From the NCBI RefSeq assembly GCF_029867415.1, contig NC_081181.1, forward strand, positions 121,101,183 through 121,165,182: DNA of 64,000 nt, in the 5' to 3' direction. Within the stretch, counting starts at the first letter, position 1, and every line of letters begins with the position of its first letter. Positions 25,200 to 37,906 of this stretch are shown one piece after another. Both the position numbers and the translations under genes were made by a program. The stretch is from Vicia villosa. Lineage: Eukaryota > Streptophyta > Magnoliopsida > Fabales > Fabaceae. The notes beneath the pieces are model-generated. The model saw only the letters and a program-made list of their open reading frames with translations. It did not search any database and was not told where the DNA came from.

Positions 25200-27621
25200 T
25201 GTAATATCCCGATTCTTCGACCCAGGTAATTATCATTTAATTGATAATTGGTATGCACAATAGACTTATTCTATAATAATCTAAGGAGGATTATTATAAG
25301 AGTAAGTGGATTAGTAGAAAAATCCAAAGTAAGTTGGAATAGAGGATATTGGTTAGAAACCAACAAGATGGCAACTTTGTGATTACGACATAGTTAGAGG
25401 ACATTTTGGACAATAGACATCTTGCATGAGTCATAAGGAGTTGTTTGGATTGAGGGATGCATATCTTTGTTAGAGAATCATTTCTTTTGGAGAATAAAGA
25501 GATTAGAGCCAAGGAGAACTCATAACTCAAGTTCCATTTTCGTATTCCATGTCAGCCTCCACTAAATCAGGTATAACTCTCAACTCGTAACTCCAATCGT
25601 AACGATTCTGGTCCCATTGGAAAGCTAACGAATTTCTCTTCGATTTGCACCTATGGTTCGCGTTCATAGCTTCTGTTTTGGAGGAGAAAACTGACCTTGA
25701 AGTTGTGTCAGTTATGCTGAATGTGTGTTATGGAGAGCTACGGATTTCTTTATGATGGAGATGGAAGTTTGAGCAAGAGGGAGATGCAATAGTAACAAGA
25801 GCACCATCTTAACCTCCATTTGATCCAAGGTGAGTCCTTAGATAGTGACTTGGGGTTTGCATGTAGGGATTTCTCTTTTGGGGTTTAGGGATTGTGAGTA
25901 AATTAGGGAATCAATGATGCTAATTATGTTTGTTCTGCTATAATCCTTGCATGCTGATGTTCCTAAATGTGTTTATATGATGCAATTTCGTTGGGACTGT
26001 ATTGAGAGTGCAGGGAATCAATTATAGGATGTTTAGAACTGGTTTAGAACCCTTAAAAACGCAGAAAATTGATTCTGCTACAGGGTATTCGGTTACGGGT
26101 CTTTGGGTAACCGATTACTCTATTAAAAATGCAATTTTGGACTGTTTTTAGTGCCAGTAATCGGTTACCCTGGGCGCAGGGGGGGAAAAATCAGCAAACT
26201 TCGGAAATTCGTAACTTTCGGCTCGGTTATCGGAATTGCACAAACTTTATATCGTTGGAAAGCTAGCGATGTGTACTTTCTAATAAAATTGGTCCCCAAA
26301 CCAGAATGTTTGATTTAATAATAGTGGATCCCCACTTAGTGAATCAATGAATTAGTATGGGAACTTATGTCTTTACCAATTGATTAATAATTATTATGTC
26401 ATGCATTGAATAGAATGCCTATTGCTACTATGAATAGTATGTCCATGTTTGAAAATGTTATGCCATTATGTATGATACATGGAACCTGTGGACACCGTCG
26501 TTTTGGTTAAACGAACAGAATTGATTGTATTGTGTGATTGACGCTTGTTATGCGTGTGGTATGCTAGAATCGAAGTGGGCCACTACTAGGTGGTAAGGCA
26601 CCATTGTATATGGACTAGTTTCCAATTACCATTGCGATGTGCTCGTGAGAGTCTATGAGGCGTGTCTCACTTGCAGTTAACACATTGGCGTTCTTGGTAT
26701 GATTAACACACCTGAACTACCGTTGCAGTGTGCTCGTGAGTTTCCGTACGGGGTTTTACTCACTTGCCGTTAACGCACTTGCGTGCTCGGTATGGTGGCG
26801 TTATGCGGCTAAGTAAGCCTACGCATAACAGGTAAACCATCTCTAGTGATGCCAAGTAGGCTATATCATTAGGTTCCTACCCGGATGGGCTCATGCGTCG
26901 AGATGGCGTGTTGCACTTGTCGTTAACACCACGTGCGTACAGATGGTTAATAGGACGGTGTCAACTCTTAGGCAAGGTCATCTCGCAGCCATGTAGGCCT
27001 GTGCGAACCCATTTAATCACTCTTGCAGGGTGCTTGTGCAAGTCTCTTGGCAAATAGGCATGGGTGAACCCACCGAGGGTGTGTGTGCAGCCTTGGTAGT
27101 TTGGTTGTTACCACTTCTGGATTCCCCGTACATGGGTATGGGTCTGCATACATGTTTGAGTACTATTTGTGTACTTGTGATATGATGACTCCTATGGTGG
27201 ACGAATCATGTGTTTGCTCCGTATTTGTACTGGATGTGAGGACAACCCCGGATCAATGGTGGATTCGGTTTTGATGCATGTACCCTGTAGATCCGAGTGG
27301 ACCCATAGGATAGGAGGACTCACTGAGATTTAGTAATCTCACCCCAATCAACTTATATTTTTTTTCAGGTGCAGTTTAGTAGCGTTTGGTTAGTAAAAGG
27401 TTTGGACTGAAGACTTGGAAGTGGTGTTGGCTCGAAGACCTCGTTGGTTTTGACATTCCGCTGTGCGAGATCCATTGAAGACTCATGTATTATGCTTCTT
27501 AGTAGAATTTCATGTTGTATTTTATATGGATCTTTCTATAACTATAGCTTTTGTATGTACTCAATATCAATTTTAACGTTTCATGCATAATATACTAGTC
27601 AGTTATGTATGGGGTGTTACA
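25200..27621 (+). repeat. LTR2 (2422 bp)
   Basis: Complete, TG to CA. It is shorter than its sisters mainly because one 21-bp unit between two GTAATCGGTTAC motifs is missing near 26165, the outcome expected of slippage or recombination between short direct repeats. Confidence 0.95.
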
Positions 27622-28070
27622 GTTGGTATCAGAGCAGGTCGATTCTCGGCCGAGCCATGAGACATCACTAGCAATTCCTTTCCTCCTCACATGTGTGTGT
27701 TGCTGGTCTGATTTTACTGATATCTCATTCAGTTGTTGAACTTGATCAACTCATCGACTGAGTGCGAGACAGTAGGATTACGACAGAGCCGCCACGAGGA
27801 CTCGTAAACTGCAAGGTTGTGAACCTAAGTAGTTGGAGTGGGATGAGTAATGGATTGTTTGGACGTTGTAAGTGGATAATATTGGAGTTGTCAGAATTAA
27901 GAGGAGCGTTTGACACAAAGGAGTAATACCCGAACTACCAAGGTGTGGATGGAGACAACTAGAACCCCTGGGATTCTGATTGGACGAAGTGAAATTTCTC
28001 TAAGTCTTGGTAATAGCCAGGGAAATCCAAATAGGATTGAGTAGGAGCCTTGTAAGTGAGATTCTCCAAA
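27569..28070 (+). other. Left copy of a 502-bp duplication flanking the assembly gap
   Basis: The last 53 bp of LTR2 and the first 449 bp of internal copy 2. The same 502 bp start again right after the Ns (28171-28672). I noticed a single difference, GAACCCCTGGG here and GAACCCCCGGG after the gap. Confidence 0.85.
27624..27635 (+). promoter_or_regulatory. Primer-binding site, internal copy 2
   Basis: TGGTATCAGAGC after LTR2. It appears again at 28226-28237 after the gap because of the duplicated contig end. Confidence 0.9.
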
Positions 28071-28170
28071 NNNNNNNNNNNNNNNNNNNNNNNNNNNNNN
28101 NNNNNNNNNNNNNNNNNNNNNNNNNNNNNNNNNNNNNNNNNNNNNNNNNNNNNNNNNNNNNNNNNNNNNN
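28071..28170. other. Assembly gap (100 Ns)
   Basis: Exactly 100 N, the conventional size for a gap of unknown length. Flank comparison suggests a negative-length gap: removing the 100 Ns and one 502-bp copy shortens internal copy 2 from 4223 to 3621 bp, exactly the length of internal copy 1. Confidence 0.99.
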
Positions 28171-28223
28171 AATTTTAACGTTTCATGCATAATATACTAG
28201 TCAGTTATGTATGGGGTGTTACA
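28171..28223 (+). repeat. Apparent extra LTR 3' end after the gap
   Basis: 53 bp identical to the end of LTR2, ending GGTGTTACA and followed by a primer-binding site. It is best explained as the start of the overlapping contig, not a separate LTR. Confidence 0.8.
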
Positions 28224-28237
28224 GTTGGTATCAGAGC

Positions 28238-31200
28238 AGGTCGATTCTCGGCCGAGCCATGAGACATCACTAGCAATTCCTTTCCTCCTCACATGTGTGT
28301 GTTGCTGGTCTGATTTTACTGATATCTCATTCAGTTGTTGAACTTGATCAACTCATCGACTGAGTGCGAGACAGTAGGATTACGACAGAGCCGCCACGAG
28401 GACTCGTAAACTGCAAGGTTGTGAACCTAAGTAGTTGGAGTGGGATGAGTAATGGATTGTTTGGACGTTGTAAGTGGATAATATTGGAGTTGTCAGAATT
28501 AAGAGGAGCGTTTGACACAAAGGAGTAATACCCGAACTACCAAGGTGTGGATGGAGACAACTAGAACCCCCGGGATTCTGATTGGACGAAGTGAAATTTC
28601 TCTAAGTCTTGGTAATAGCCAGGGAAATCCAAATAGGATTGAGTAGGAGCCTTGTAAGTGAGATTCTCCAAAGGTGTTGAGCTGGGAATTAGTAGGATTC
28701 AGTATTAATGATGCTGCCGGTGTAAAGTATGACTGGTGAGCTGATAGGACAAAATGACCTTTGGAAATGCGGACAGAGGAGTTAGACCTTTCTGATTGCG
28801 CTGGTACGGACAGTAATTGGATGGGCGAAGTATTAGATCCTGAATTAACTCGAAGTACCCGAAGCGAGAGTAGTTACCTAGTAAATGTTGGTGGAAGGTA
28901 CGAATGTGGTAACTTACGATTGGGCGAGGTTTGAATACCTGATCGATAGAAGAGGATATGTATTTCTATTCTTATCATTTTATATTTAAGTTCTAGAACT
29001 ACGCTAGATAGAATATGAAATAATGTTGAAGCGTGAAATGCAGTAACCTAAGTTCTTGTTAGTTGTTGTTCGTCTGACCCCGAGTGAAGCCATAGAACTA
29101 CGCTTGGCGTTGGGCGCTCAGGCGAGTAGGAACTAAGATCTATCTGGGACGTCAGTAGGATGATCGCAGTTGAGTTGGTTATTAGGAGCTATAACATTCC
29201 TATCTCAACTGAATTATCCTTGGAATCTCATGCATGCGTGGGACGAGTGGGTACGCGCACTGCATGGTGATCCGGACTTGAACTCCATATCTTCGTGCTT
29301 GTCGTTTTGGCTTTCCGAGTAAGTAAACCTTGGTGTGTAGCACTCTCAGGTTTTAGCATCCTGAGGAGTGTGATTCGAAGGACTTGAGGAACGATGAGCC
29401 TATTGGAAGCCTGTTCAGACACTTGTCGGTTGTGACAATAGGATACGCGTGGGGGTCATTATACGCCACCGAGGTAGTTTACCTGGATACATGGCCTCGG
29501 AGTTAGACCACCATGTTGGTACTACCAGACGGGTATAATGCCACAGTATCGCTATCGTGCACAAAGATGCGTGAGTCATCTTTTTCCGACATGTGTGGGA
29601 CAAAGGTGATCTGAAGCTCAAGGTAGAATTCTGATTTGGCACTTGTGAGATGCAGATCCAGACTCTCATAAGGTATGTGGGATAAGGATCCATACGTCGC
29701 GCTCGATAGTAGAGGAATGACTAGACAGCTAACGGTGAAATGGATCAAGATCCAATACTATACTTATGGAGATCCTGAGTGATCGTGATCGCGTGAGTTA
29801 GTATCAGATTGTACCTTGGGATGTTCTCGTTTTATGAAGTGTTAAGTTGGCAATTTTGCATGAGTGTCTAGGGTGGGACTCATGTGCGGTCATGATATCC
29901 TGGTCAGCATGGTGAGTGGCTATCATGTACCAGTGGCGACCGGTGATGGAATATGCAAGTTGTATCTTGGATCGGCTCGATGTGTGATGTGTCTGGTAAG
30001 GTATTGCCAGATACTCTGCGTGGAGAAGTGTTAATTTTGGTAAAGCATAAACATTTTGGTTTGAGAACTTCTGAGGAGTCTATAAAAGAGACGTTCGAAG
30101 TACAAAGTGAAATTTCTTGCATTGCGGCTACACTCTGACTGTTAGAAGCACCACAATGAAGGATGCATCCGCCGAGGAAGTCAGTTTAGTTCAGAGGTGG
30201 AACAAACATTAGATGACTGTGTGAATGGAGTGTGACTATGGGAGGATTTTATATCAGTAAGTCGCACGAGTTATTAGAGGTGATACCACACTAAGAGAAT
30301 GAAGGTTTATGGTTGGGTAGAAGTTGTGTAAAACTGCTAGAGTTATCATGAGCTGCAGTATGTCATGAAGGGTTCGATATACCGGTCGAGCAACAAAGAT
30401 TTGTTGGAATGAAAAATATAGCAGTTATACGCTGTGGAAATCAATGACAAGGACGAACCTCTAAGTCAGTGCATTTTTGGGTTTCAATGTCCTGAGATCG
30501 AAACGTGTACCTAAGTTGTGGTAAATGAACTATATGGAATGGCAGAGTAAGTAGAAGCTTGATTCTGGAGAGTACGCAACTTCAAAGAGTAGTAGTCGAT
30601 GATGGATGTATATGGAGTTCTGGCACGTGTTGTAATTGGACAACTGTGGAATAGGGATTATTGTGTATTAATGGAAACCAAGGGAGTTATGGATAAAACG
30701 TGACTCAGAGGATTTCAAGGTGTGTGGCTTGTTGGAATCAGAGTAGCGCAACGGATCAAGGAAGAATCAGATAAGTCAGAGGTAGGAATGAATGGACTAT
30801 TTGTAGGATTTTATGTTGGGATGAAAGTATCTCCCTAAGAGGAACTCGTCGAAGCAGCGTTTCGTTTATGTCAGTCTCTCTCGGAGATCCACCATAATCT
30901 CGAGAGGTGTTGTCAATGGACCAGCTTGGGAATACTTTTTTGGATGGCATGCAGTCCGACGTTCGTAGGTCATCAGTTTAGCTTGCAAGTCACAAGGGTT
31001 GGACTGAGTATTAGACCGTCGAAATGCTGAAGGCTAGGAAGGACATTCAGTTGGCGCAAGTTCTTTGTGGTTATACCTTGTGAACTACGATTGTGCAGGA
31101 AGGCTTGGACAATGGTTACAGGTCAGCCGTTGAATTTCGCCTCTCCTCAGTAGAATCTTGTGTGAAGTTGTCGAATGTCAAGGCTATAGTTGCAAGATGA

Positions 31201-31831
31201 TTACACCTTCGCGGTTTACGGTGACAGTTGTTATGTCTAAACTGGAGTAAGGAGATTCAGTTGTATAGTAAAGGTAAATTTGGGACAATCATCCTAAGAC
31301 TTTGGGAACCAGAGGTTAAGACCAAGGAATCTAGAGATCACCTAATGACATTGTATGGACTCGAGTGGAGAATAACTTGAAGTGTTATCGCAGAAGCGAC
31401 GTTGTGGCGGTAATTCTCAAATGGGAAGTAATTCAAGGAGATGAGTGAATCAGTAACGTTTGTTGAATAAGGGTGAACACACCAGAGAATGAAACAAAGG
31501 ATATCCGACATGAGTGGATCATTAGAGTTTTTGAAGTTTTGGAGATTCAGTGCAGAGCAGTGAAGGTCAAGGACCCTGAAAGGATCATTCCCCAGATATG
31601 TCAGGACGAAGTATCTGGATAAACGTGTTGCTTGAGAGTCAAGGTTCTAACCATGCATAGTGGGACGCAGGTGTTTTGGCAGATTATTTTTCTTCGTATG
31701 GAATGACCCTCAGACAGAGTAGTGAGATTATCTGAAGAGAAATGTAAGGAACATTTCATCCCTTGGTTGGTATAGATTTGGACACGTTGTTTCCGTGGTG
31801 ATCAGAAAGAATTCGAGGACGAATTCAATTT
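28238..31831 (+). other. Non-coding internal domain, copy 2
   Basis: Colinear with copy 1 and without retroviral motifs. It shares with copy 3, against copy 1, changes such as CAGACGGGTATAATG and TTTTTCCGACATG, so copies 2 and 3 are closest relatives. The polypurine tract follows at 31832-31844. Confidence 0.7.
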
Positions 31832-31844
31832 AAGGGGGGGAGAA
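31832..31844 (+). promoter_or_regulatory. Polypurine tract, copy 2
   Basis: AAGGGGGGGAGAA directly before LTR3, same as copy 1. Confidence 0.9.
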
Positions 31845-34288
31845 TGTAATATCCCGATTCTTCGACCCAGGTAATTATCATTTAATTGATAATTGGTATG
31901 CACAATAGACTTATTCTATAATAATCTAAGGAGGATTATTATAAGAGTAAGTGGATTAGTAGAAAAATCCAAAGTAAGTTGGAATAGAGGATATTGGTTA
32001 GAAACCAACAAGATGGCAACTTTGTGATTACGACATAGTTAGAGGACATTTTGGACAATAGACATCTTGCATGAGTCATAAGGAGTTGTTTGGATTGAGG
32101 GATGCATATCTTTGTTAGAGAATCATTTCTTTTGGAGAATAAAGAGATTAGAGCCAAGGAGAACTCATAACTCAAGTTCCATTTTCGTATTCCATGTCAG
32201 CCTCCACTAAATCAGGTATAACTCTCAACTCGTAACTCCAATCGTAACGATTCTGGTCCCATTGGAAAGCTAACGAATTTCTCTTCGATTTGCACATATG
32301 GTTCGCGTTCATAGCTTCTGTTTTGGAGGAGAAAACTGACCTTGAAGTTGTGTCAGTTATGCTGAATGTGTGTTATGGAGAGCTACGGATTTCTTTATGA
32401 TGGAGATGGAAGTTTGAGCAAGAGGGAGATGCAATAGTAACAAGAGCACCATCTTAACCTCCATTTGATCCAAGGTGAGTCCTTAGATAGTGACTTGGGG
32501 TTTGCATGTAGGGATTTCTCTTTTGGGGTTTAGGGATTGTGAGTAAATTAGGGAATCAATGATGCTAATTATGTTTGTTCTGCTATAATCCTTGCATGCT
32601 GATGTTCCTAAATGTGTTTATATGATGCAATTTCGTTGGGACTGTATTGAGAGTGCAGGGAATCAATTATAGGATGTTTGGAACTGGTTTAGAACCCTTA
32701 AAAACGCAGAAAATTGATTCTGCTACAGGGTATTCGGTTACGGGTCTTTGGGTAACCGATTACTCTATTAAAAATGCAATTTTGGACTGTTTTTAGTGCC
32801 AGTAATCGGTTACTGAGTTTGGGTAATCGGTTACCCTGGGCGCAGGGGGGGAAAAATCAGCAAACTTCGGAAATTCGTAACTTTCGGCTCGGTTATCGGA
32901 ATTGCACAAACTTTATATCGTTGGAAAGCTAGCGATGTGTACTTTCTAATAAAATTGGTCCCCAAACCAGAATGTTTGATTTAATAATAGTGGATCCCCA
33001 CTTAGTGAATCAATGAATTAGTATGGGAACTTATGTCTTTACCAATTGATTAATAATTATTATGTCATGCATTGAATAGAATGCCTATTGCTACTATGAA
33101 TAGTATGTCCATGTTTGAAAATGTTATGCCATTATGTATGATACATGGAACCTGTGGACACCGTCGTTTTGGTTAAACGAACAGAATTGATTGTATTGTG
33201 TGATTGACGCTTGTTATGCGTGTGGTATGCTAGAATCGAAGTGGGCCACTACTAGGTGGTAAGGCACCATTGTATATGGACTAGTTTCCAATTACCATTG
33301 CGATGTGCTCGTGAGAGTCTATGAGGCGTGTCTCACTTGCAGTTAACACATTGGCGTTCTTGGTATGATTAACACACCTGAACTACCGTTGCAGTGTGCT
33401 CGTGAGTTTCCGTACGGGGTTTTACTCACTTGCCGTTAACGCACTTGCGTGCTCGGTATGGTGGCGTTATGCGGCTAAGTAAGCCTACGCATAACAGGTA
33501 AACCATCTCTAGTGATGCCAAGTAGGCTATATCATTAGGTTCCTACCCGGATGGGCTCATGCGTCGAGATGGCGTGTTGCACTTGTCGTTAACACCACGT
33601 GCGTACAGATGGTTAATAGGACGGTGTCAACTCTTAGGCAAGGTCATCTCGCAGCCATGTAGGCCTGTGCGAACCCATTTAATCACTCTTGCAGGGTGCT
33701 TGTGCAAGTCTCTTGGCAAATAGGCATGGGTGAACCCACCGAGGGTGTGTGTGCAGCCTTGGTAGTTTGGTTGTTACCACTTCTAGATTCCCCGTACATG
33801 GGTATGGGTCTGCATACATGTTTGAGTACTATTTGTGTACTTGTGATATGATGACTCCTATGGTGGACGAATCATGTGTTTGCTCCGTATTTGTACTGGA
33901 TGTGAGGACAACCCCGGATCAATGGTGGATTCGGTTTTGATGCATGTACCCTGTAGATCCGAGTGGACCCATAGGATAGGAGGACTCACTGAGATTTAGT
34001 AATCTCACCCCAATCAACTTATATTTTTTTTTCAGGTGCAGTTTAGTAGCGTTTGGTTAGTAAAAGGTTTGGACTGAAGACTTGGAAGTGGTGTTGGCTC
34101 GAAGACCTCGTTGGTTTTGACATTCCGCTGTGCGAGATCCATTGAAGACTCATGTATTATGCTTCTTAGTAGAATTTCATGTTGTATTTTATATGGATCT
34201 TTCTATAACTATAGCTTTTGTATGTACTCAATATCAATTTTAACGTTTCATGCATAATATACTAGTCAGTTATGTATGGGGTGTTACA
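31845..34288 (+). repeat. LTR3 (2444 bp)
   Basis: Complete TG-CA LTR. It keeps the 21-bp unit that LTR2 lost. It shares GTGTCAACTCTTAGGC and TTGCCGTTAACGC with LTR1 and LTR2, against LTR4 and LTR-A. Confidence 0.95.
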
Positions 34289-34290
34289 GT

Positions 34291-34302
34291 TGGTATCAGA
34301 GC
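34291..34302 (+). promoter_or_regulatory. Primer-binding site, internal copy 3
   Basis: TGGTATCAGAGC, 2 nt after LTR3. Confidence 0.9.
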
Positions 34303-37300
34303 AGGTCGATTCTCGGCCGAGCCATGAGACATCACTAGCAATTCCTTTCCTCCTCACATGTGTGTGTTGCTGGTCTGATTTTACTGATATCTCATTCAGT
34401 TGTTGAACTTGATCAACTCATCGACTGAGTGCGAGACAGTAGGATTACGACAGAGCCGCCACGGGGACTCGTAAACTGCAAGGTTGTGAACCTAAGTAGT
34501 TGGAGTGGGATGAGTAATGGATTGTTTGGACGTTGTAAGTGGATAATATTGGAGTTGTCAGAATTAAGAGGAGCGTTTGACACAAAGGAGTAATACCCGA
34601 ACTACCAAGGTGTGGATGGAGACAACTAGAACCCCCGGGATTCTGATTGGACGAAGTGAAATTTCTCTAAGTCTTGGTAATAGCCAGGGAAATCCAAATA
34701 GGATTGAGTAGGAGCCTTGTAAGTGAGATTCTCCAAAGGTGTTGAGCTGGGAATTAGTAGGATTCAGTATTAATGATGCTGCCGGTGTAAAGTATGACTG
34801 GTGAGCTGATAGGACAAAATGACCTTTGGAAATGCGGACAGAGGAGTTAGACCTTTCTGATTGCGCTGGTACGGACAGTAATTGGATGGGCGAAGTATTA
34901 GATCCTGAATTAACTCGAAGTACCCGAAGCGAGAGTAGTTACCTAGTAAATGTTGGTGGAAGGTACGAATGTGGTAACTTACGATTGGGCGAGGTTTGAA
35001 TACCTGATCGATAGAAGAGGATATGTATTTCTATTCTTATCATTTTATATTTAAGTTCTAGCTACGCTAGATAGAATATGAAATAATGTAGAAGCGTGAA
35101 ATGCAGTAACCTAAGTTCTTGTTAGTTGTTGTTCGTCTGACCCCGAGTGAAGCCATAGAACTACGCTTGGCGTTGGGCGCTCAGGCGAGTAGGAACTAAG
35201 ATCTATCTGGGACGTCAGTAGGATGATCGCAGTTGAGTTGGTTATTAGGAGCTATAACATTCCTATCTCAACTGAATTATAATTGGAATCTCATGCATGC
35301 GTGGGACGAGTGGGTACGCGCACTGCATGGTGATCCGGACTTGAACTCCATATCTTCGTGCTTGTCGTTTTGGCTTTCCGAGTAAGTAAACCTTGGTGTG
35401 TAGCACTCTCAGGTTTTAGCATCCTGAGGAGTGTGATTCGAAGGACTTGAGGAACGATGAGCCTATTGGAAGCCTGTTCAGACACTTGTCGGTTGTGACA
35501 ATAGGATACGCGTGGGGGTCATTATACGCCACCGAGGTAGTTTACCTGGATACATGGCCTCGGAGTTAGACCACCATGTTGGTACTACCAGACGGGTATA
35601 ATGCCACAGTATCGCTATCGTGCACAAAGATGCGTGAGTCATCTTTTTCCGACATGTGTGGGACAAAGGTGATCTGAAGCTCAAGGTAGAATTCTGATTT
35701 GGCACTTGTGAGATGCAGATCCAGACTCTCATAAGGTATGTGGGATAAGGATCCATACGTCGCGCTCGATAGTAGAGGAATGACTAGACAGCTGACGGTG
35801 AAATGGATCAAGATCCAATACTATACTTATGGAGATCCTGAGTGATCGTGATCGCGTGAGTTAGTATCAGATTGTACCTTGGGATGTTCTCGTTTTATGA
35901 AGTGTTAAGTTGGCAATTTTGCATGAGTGTCTAGGGTGGGACTCATGTGCGGTCATGATATCCTGGTCAGCATGGTGAGTGGCTATCATGTACCAGTGGC
36001 GACCGGTGATGGAATATGCAAGTTGTATCTTGGATCGGCTCGATGTGTGATGTGTCTGGTAAGGTATTGCCAGATACTCTGCGTGGAGAAGGGTTAATTT
36101 TGGTAAAGCATAAACATTTTGGTTTGAGAACTTCTGAGGAGTCTATAAAAGAGACATTCGAAGTACAAAGTGAAATTTCTTGCATTGCGGCTACACTCTG
36201 ACTGTTAGAAGCACCACAATGAAGGATGCATCCGCCGAGGAAGTCAGTTTAGTTCAGAGGTGGAACAAACATTAGATGACTGTGTGAATGGAGTGTGACT
36301 ATGGGAGGATTTTATATCAGTAAGTCGCACGAGTTATTAGAGGTGATACCACACTAAGAGAATGAAGGTTTATGGTTGGGTAGAAGTTGTGTAAAACTGC
36401 TAGAGTTAGCATGAGCTGCAGTATGTCATGAAGGGTTCGATATACCGGTCGAGCAACAAAGATTTGTTGGAATGAAAAATATAGCAGTTATACGCTGTGG
36501 AAATCAGTGACAAGGACGAACCTCTAAGTCAGTGCATTTTTGGGTTTCAATGTCCTGAGATCGAAACGTGTACCTAAGTTGTGGTAAATGAACTATATGG
36601 AATGGCAGAGTAAGTAGAAGCTTGATTCTGGAGAGTACGCAACTTCAAAGAGTAGTAGTCGATGATGGATGTATATGGAGTTCTGGCACGTGTTGTAATT
36701 GGACAACTGTGGAATAGGGATTATTGTGTATTAATGGAAACCAAGGGAGTTATGGATAAAACGTGACTCAGAGGATTTCAAGGTGTGTGGCTTGTTGGAA
36801 TCAGAGTAGCGCAACGGATCAAGGAAGAATCAGATAAGTCAGAGGTAGGAATGAATGGACTATTTGTAGGATTTTATGTTGGGATGAAAGTATCTCCCTA
36901 AGAGGAACTCGTCGAAGCAGCGTTTCGTTTATGTCAGTCTCTCTCGGAGATCCACCATAATCTCGAGAGGTGTTGTCAATGGACCAGCTTGGGAATACTT
37001 TTTTGGATGGCATGCAGTCCGACGTTCATAGGTCATCAGTTTAGCTTGCAAGTCACAAGGGTTGGACTGAGTATTAGACCGTCGAAATGCTGAAGGCTAG
37101 GAAGGACATTCAGTTGGCGCAAGTTCTTTGTGGTTATACCTTGTGAACTACGATTGTGCAGGAAGGCTTGGACAATGGTTACAGGTCAGCCGTTGAATTT
37201 CGCCTCTCCTCAGTAGAATCTTGTGTGAAGTTGTCGAATGTCAAGGCTATAGTTGCAAGATGATTACACCTTCGCGGTTTACGGTGACAGTTGTTATGTC

Positions 37301-37894
37301 TAAACTGGAGTAAGGAGATTCATTTGTATAGTAAAGGTAAATTTGGGACAATCATCCTAAGACTTTGGGAACCAGAGGTTAAGACCAAGGAATCTGGAGA
37401 TCACCTAATGACATTGTATGGACTCGAGTGGAGAATAACTTGAAGTGTTATCGCAGAAGCGACGTTGTGGCGGTAATTCTCAAATGGGAAGTAATTCAAG
37501 GAGCTGAGTGAATCAGTAACGTTTGTTGAATAAGGGTGAACACACCAGAGAATGAAACAAAGGATATCCGACATGAGTGGATCATTAGAGTTTTTGAAGT
37601 TTTGGAGATTCAGTGCAGAGCAGTGAAGGTCAAGGACCCTGAAAGGATCATTCCCCAGATATGTCAGGACGAAGTATCTGGACAGACGTGTTGCTTGAGA
37701 GTCAAGGTTCTAACCATGCATAGTGGGACGCAGGTGTTTTGGCAGATTATTTTTCTTCGTATGGAATGACCCTCAGACAGAGTAGTGAGATTATCTGAAG
37801 AGAAATGTAAGGAACATTTCATCCCCTGGTTGGTATAGATTTGGACACGTTGTTTCCGTGGTGATCAGAAAGAATTCGAGGACGAATTCAATTT
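34303..37894 (+). other. Non-coding internal domain, copy 3
   Basis: Colinear with copies 1 and 2 with small indels (for example GAACTAC reduced to CTAC near 35060). No coding potential beyond short chance frames. Confidence 0.7.
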
Positions 37895-37906
37895 AAGGGG
37901 GGAGAA
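37895..37906 (+). promoter_or_regulatory. Polypurine tract, copy 3
   Basis: AAGGGGGGAGAA directly before LTR4, one G shorter than in copies 1 and 2. Confidence 0.9.

Noticed and set aside
27897..28192. Frames running through the N gap
   Set aside because: Translation across unknown bases; the gap itself is an artefact of contig overlap.
37536..37769. 77-aa frame in internal copy 3
   Set aside because: The same position has TAG in copy 1 and TAA in copy 2, and no similarity to gag-pol was recognised.
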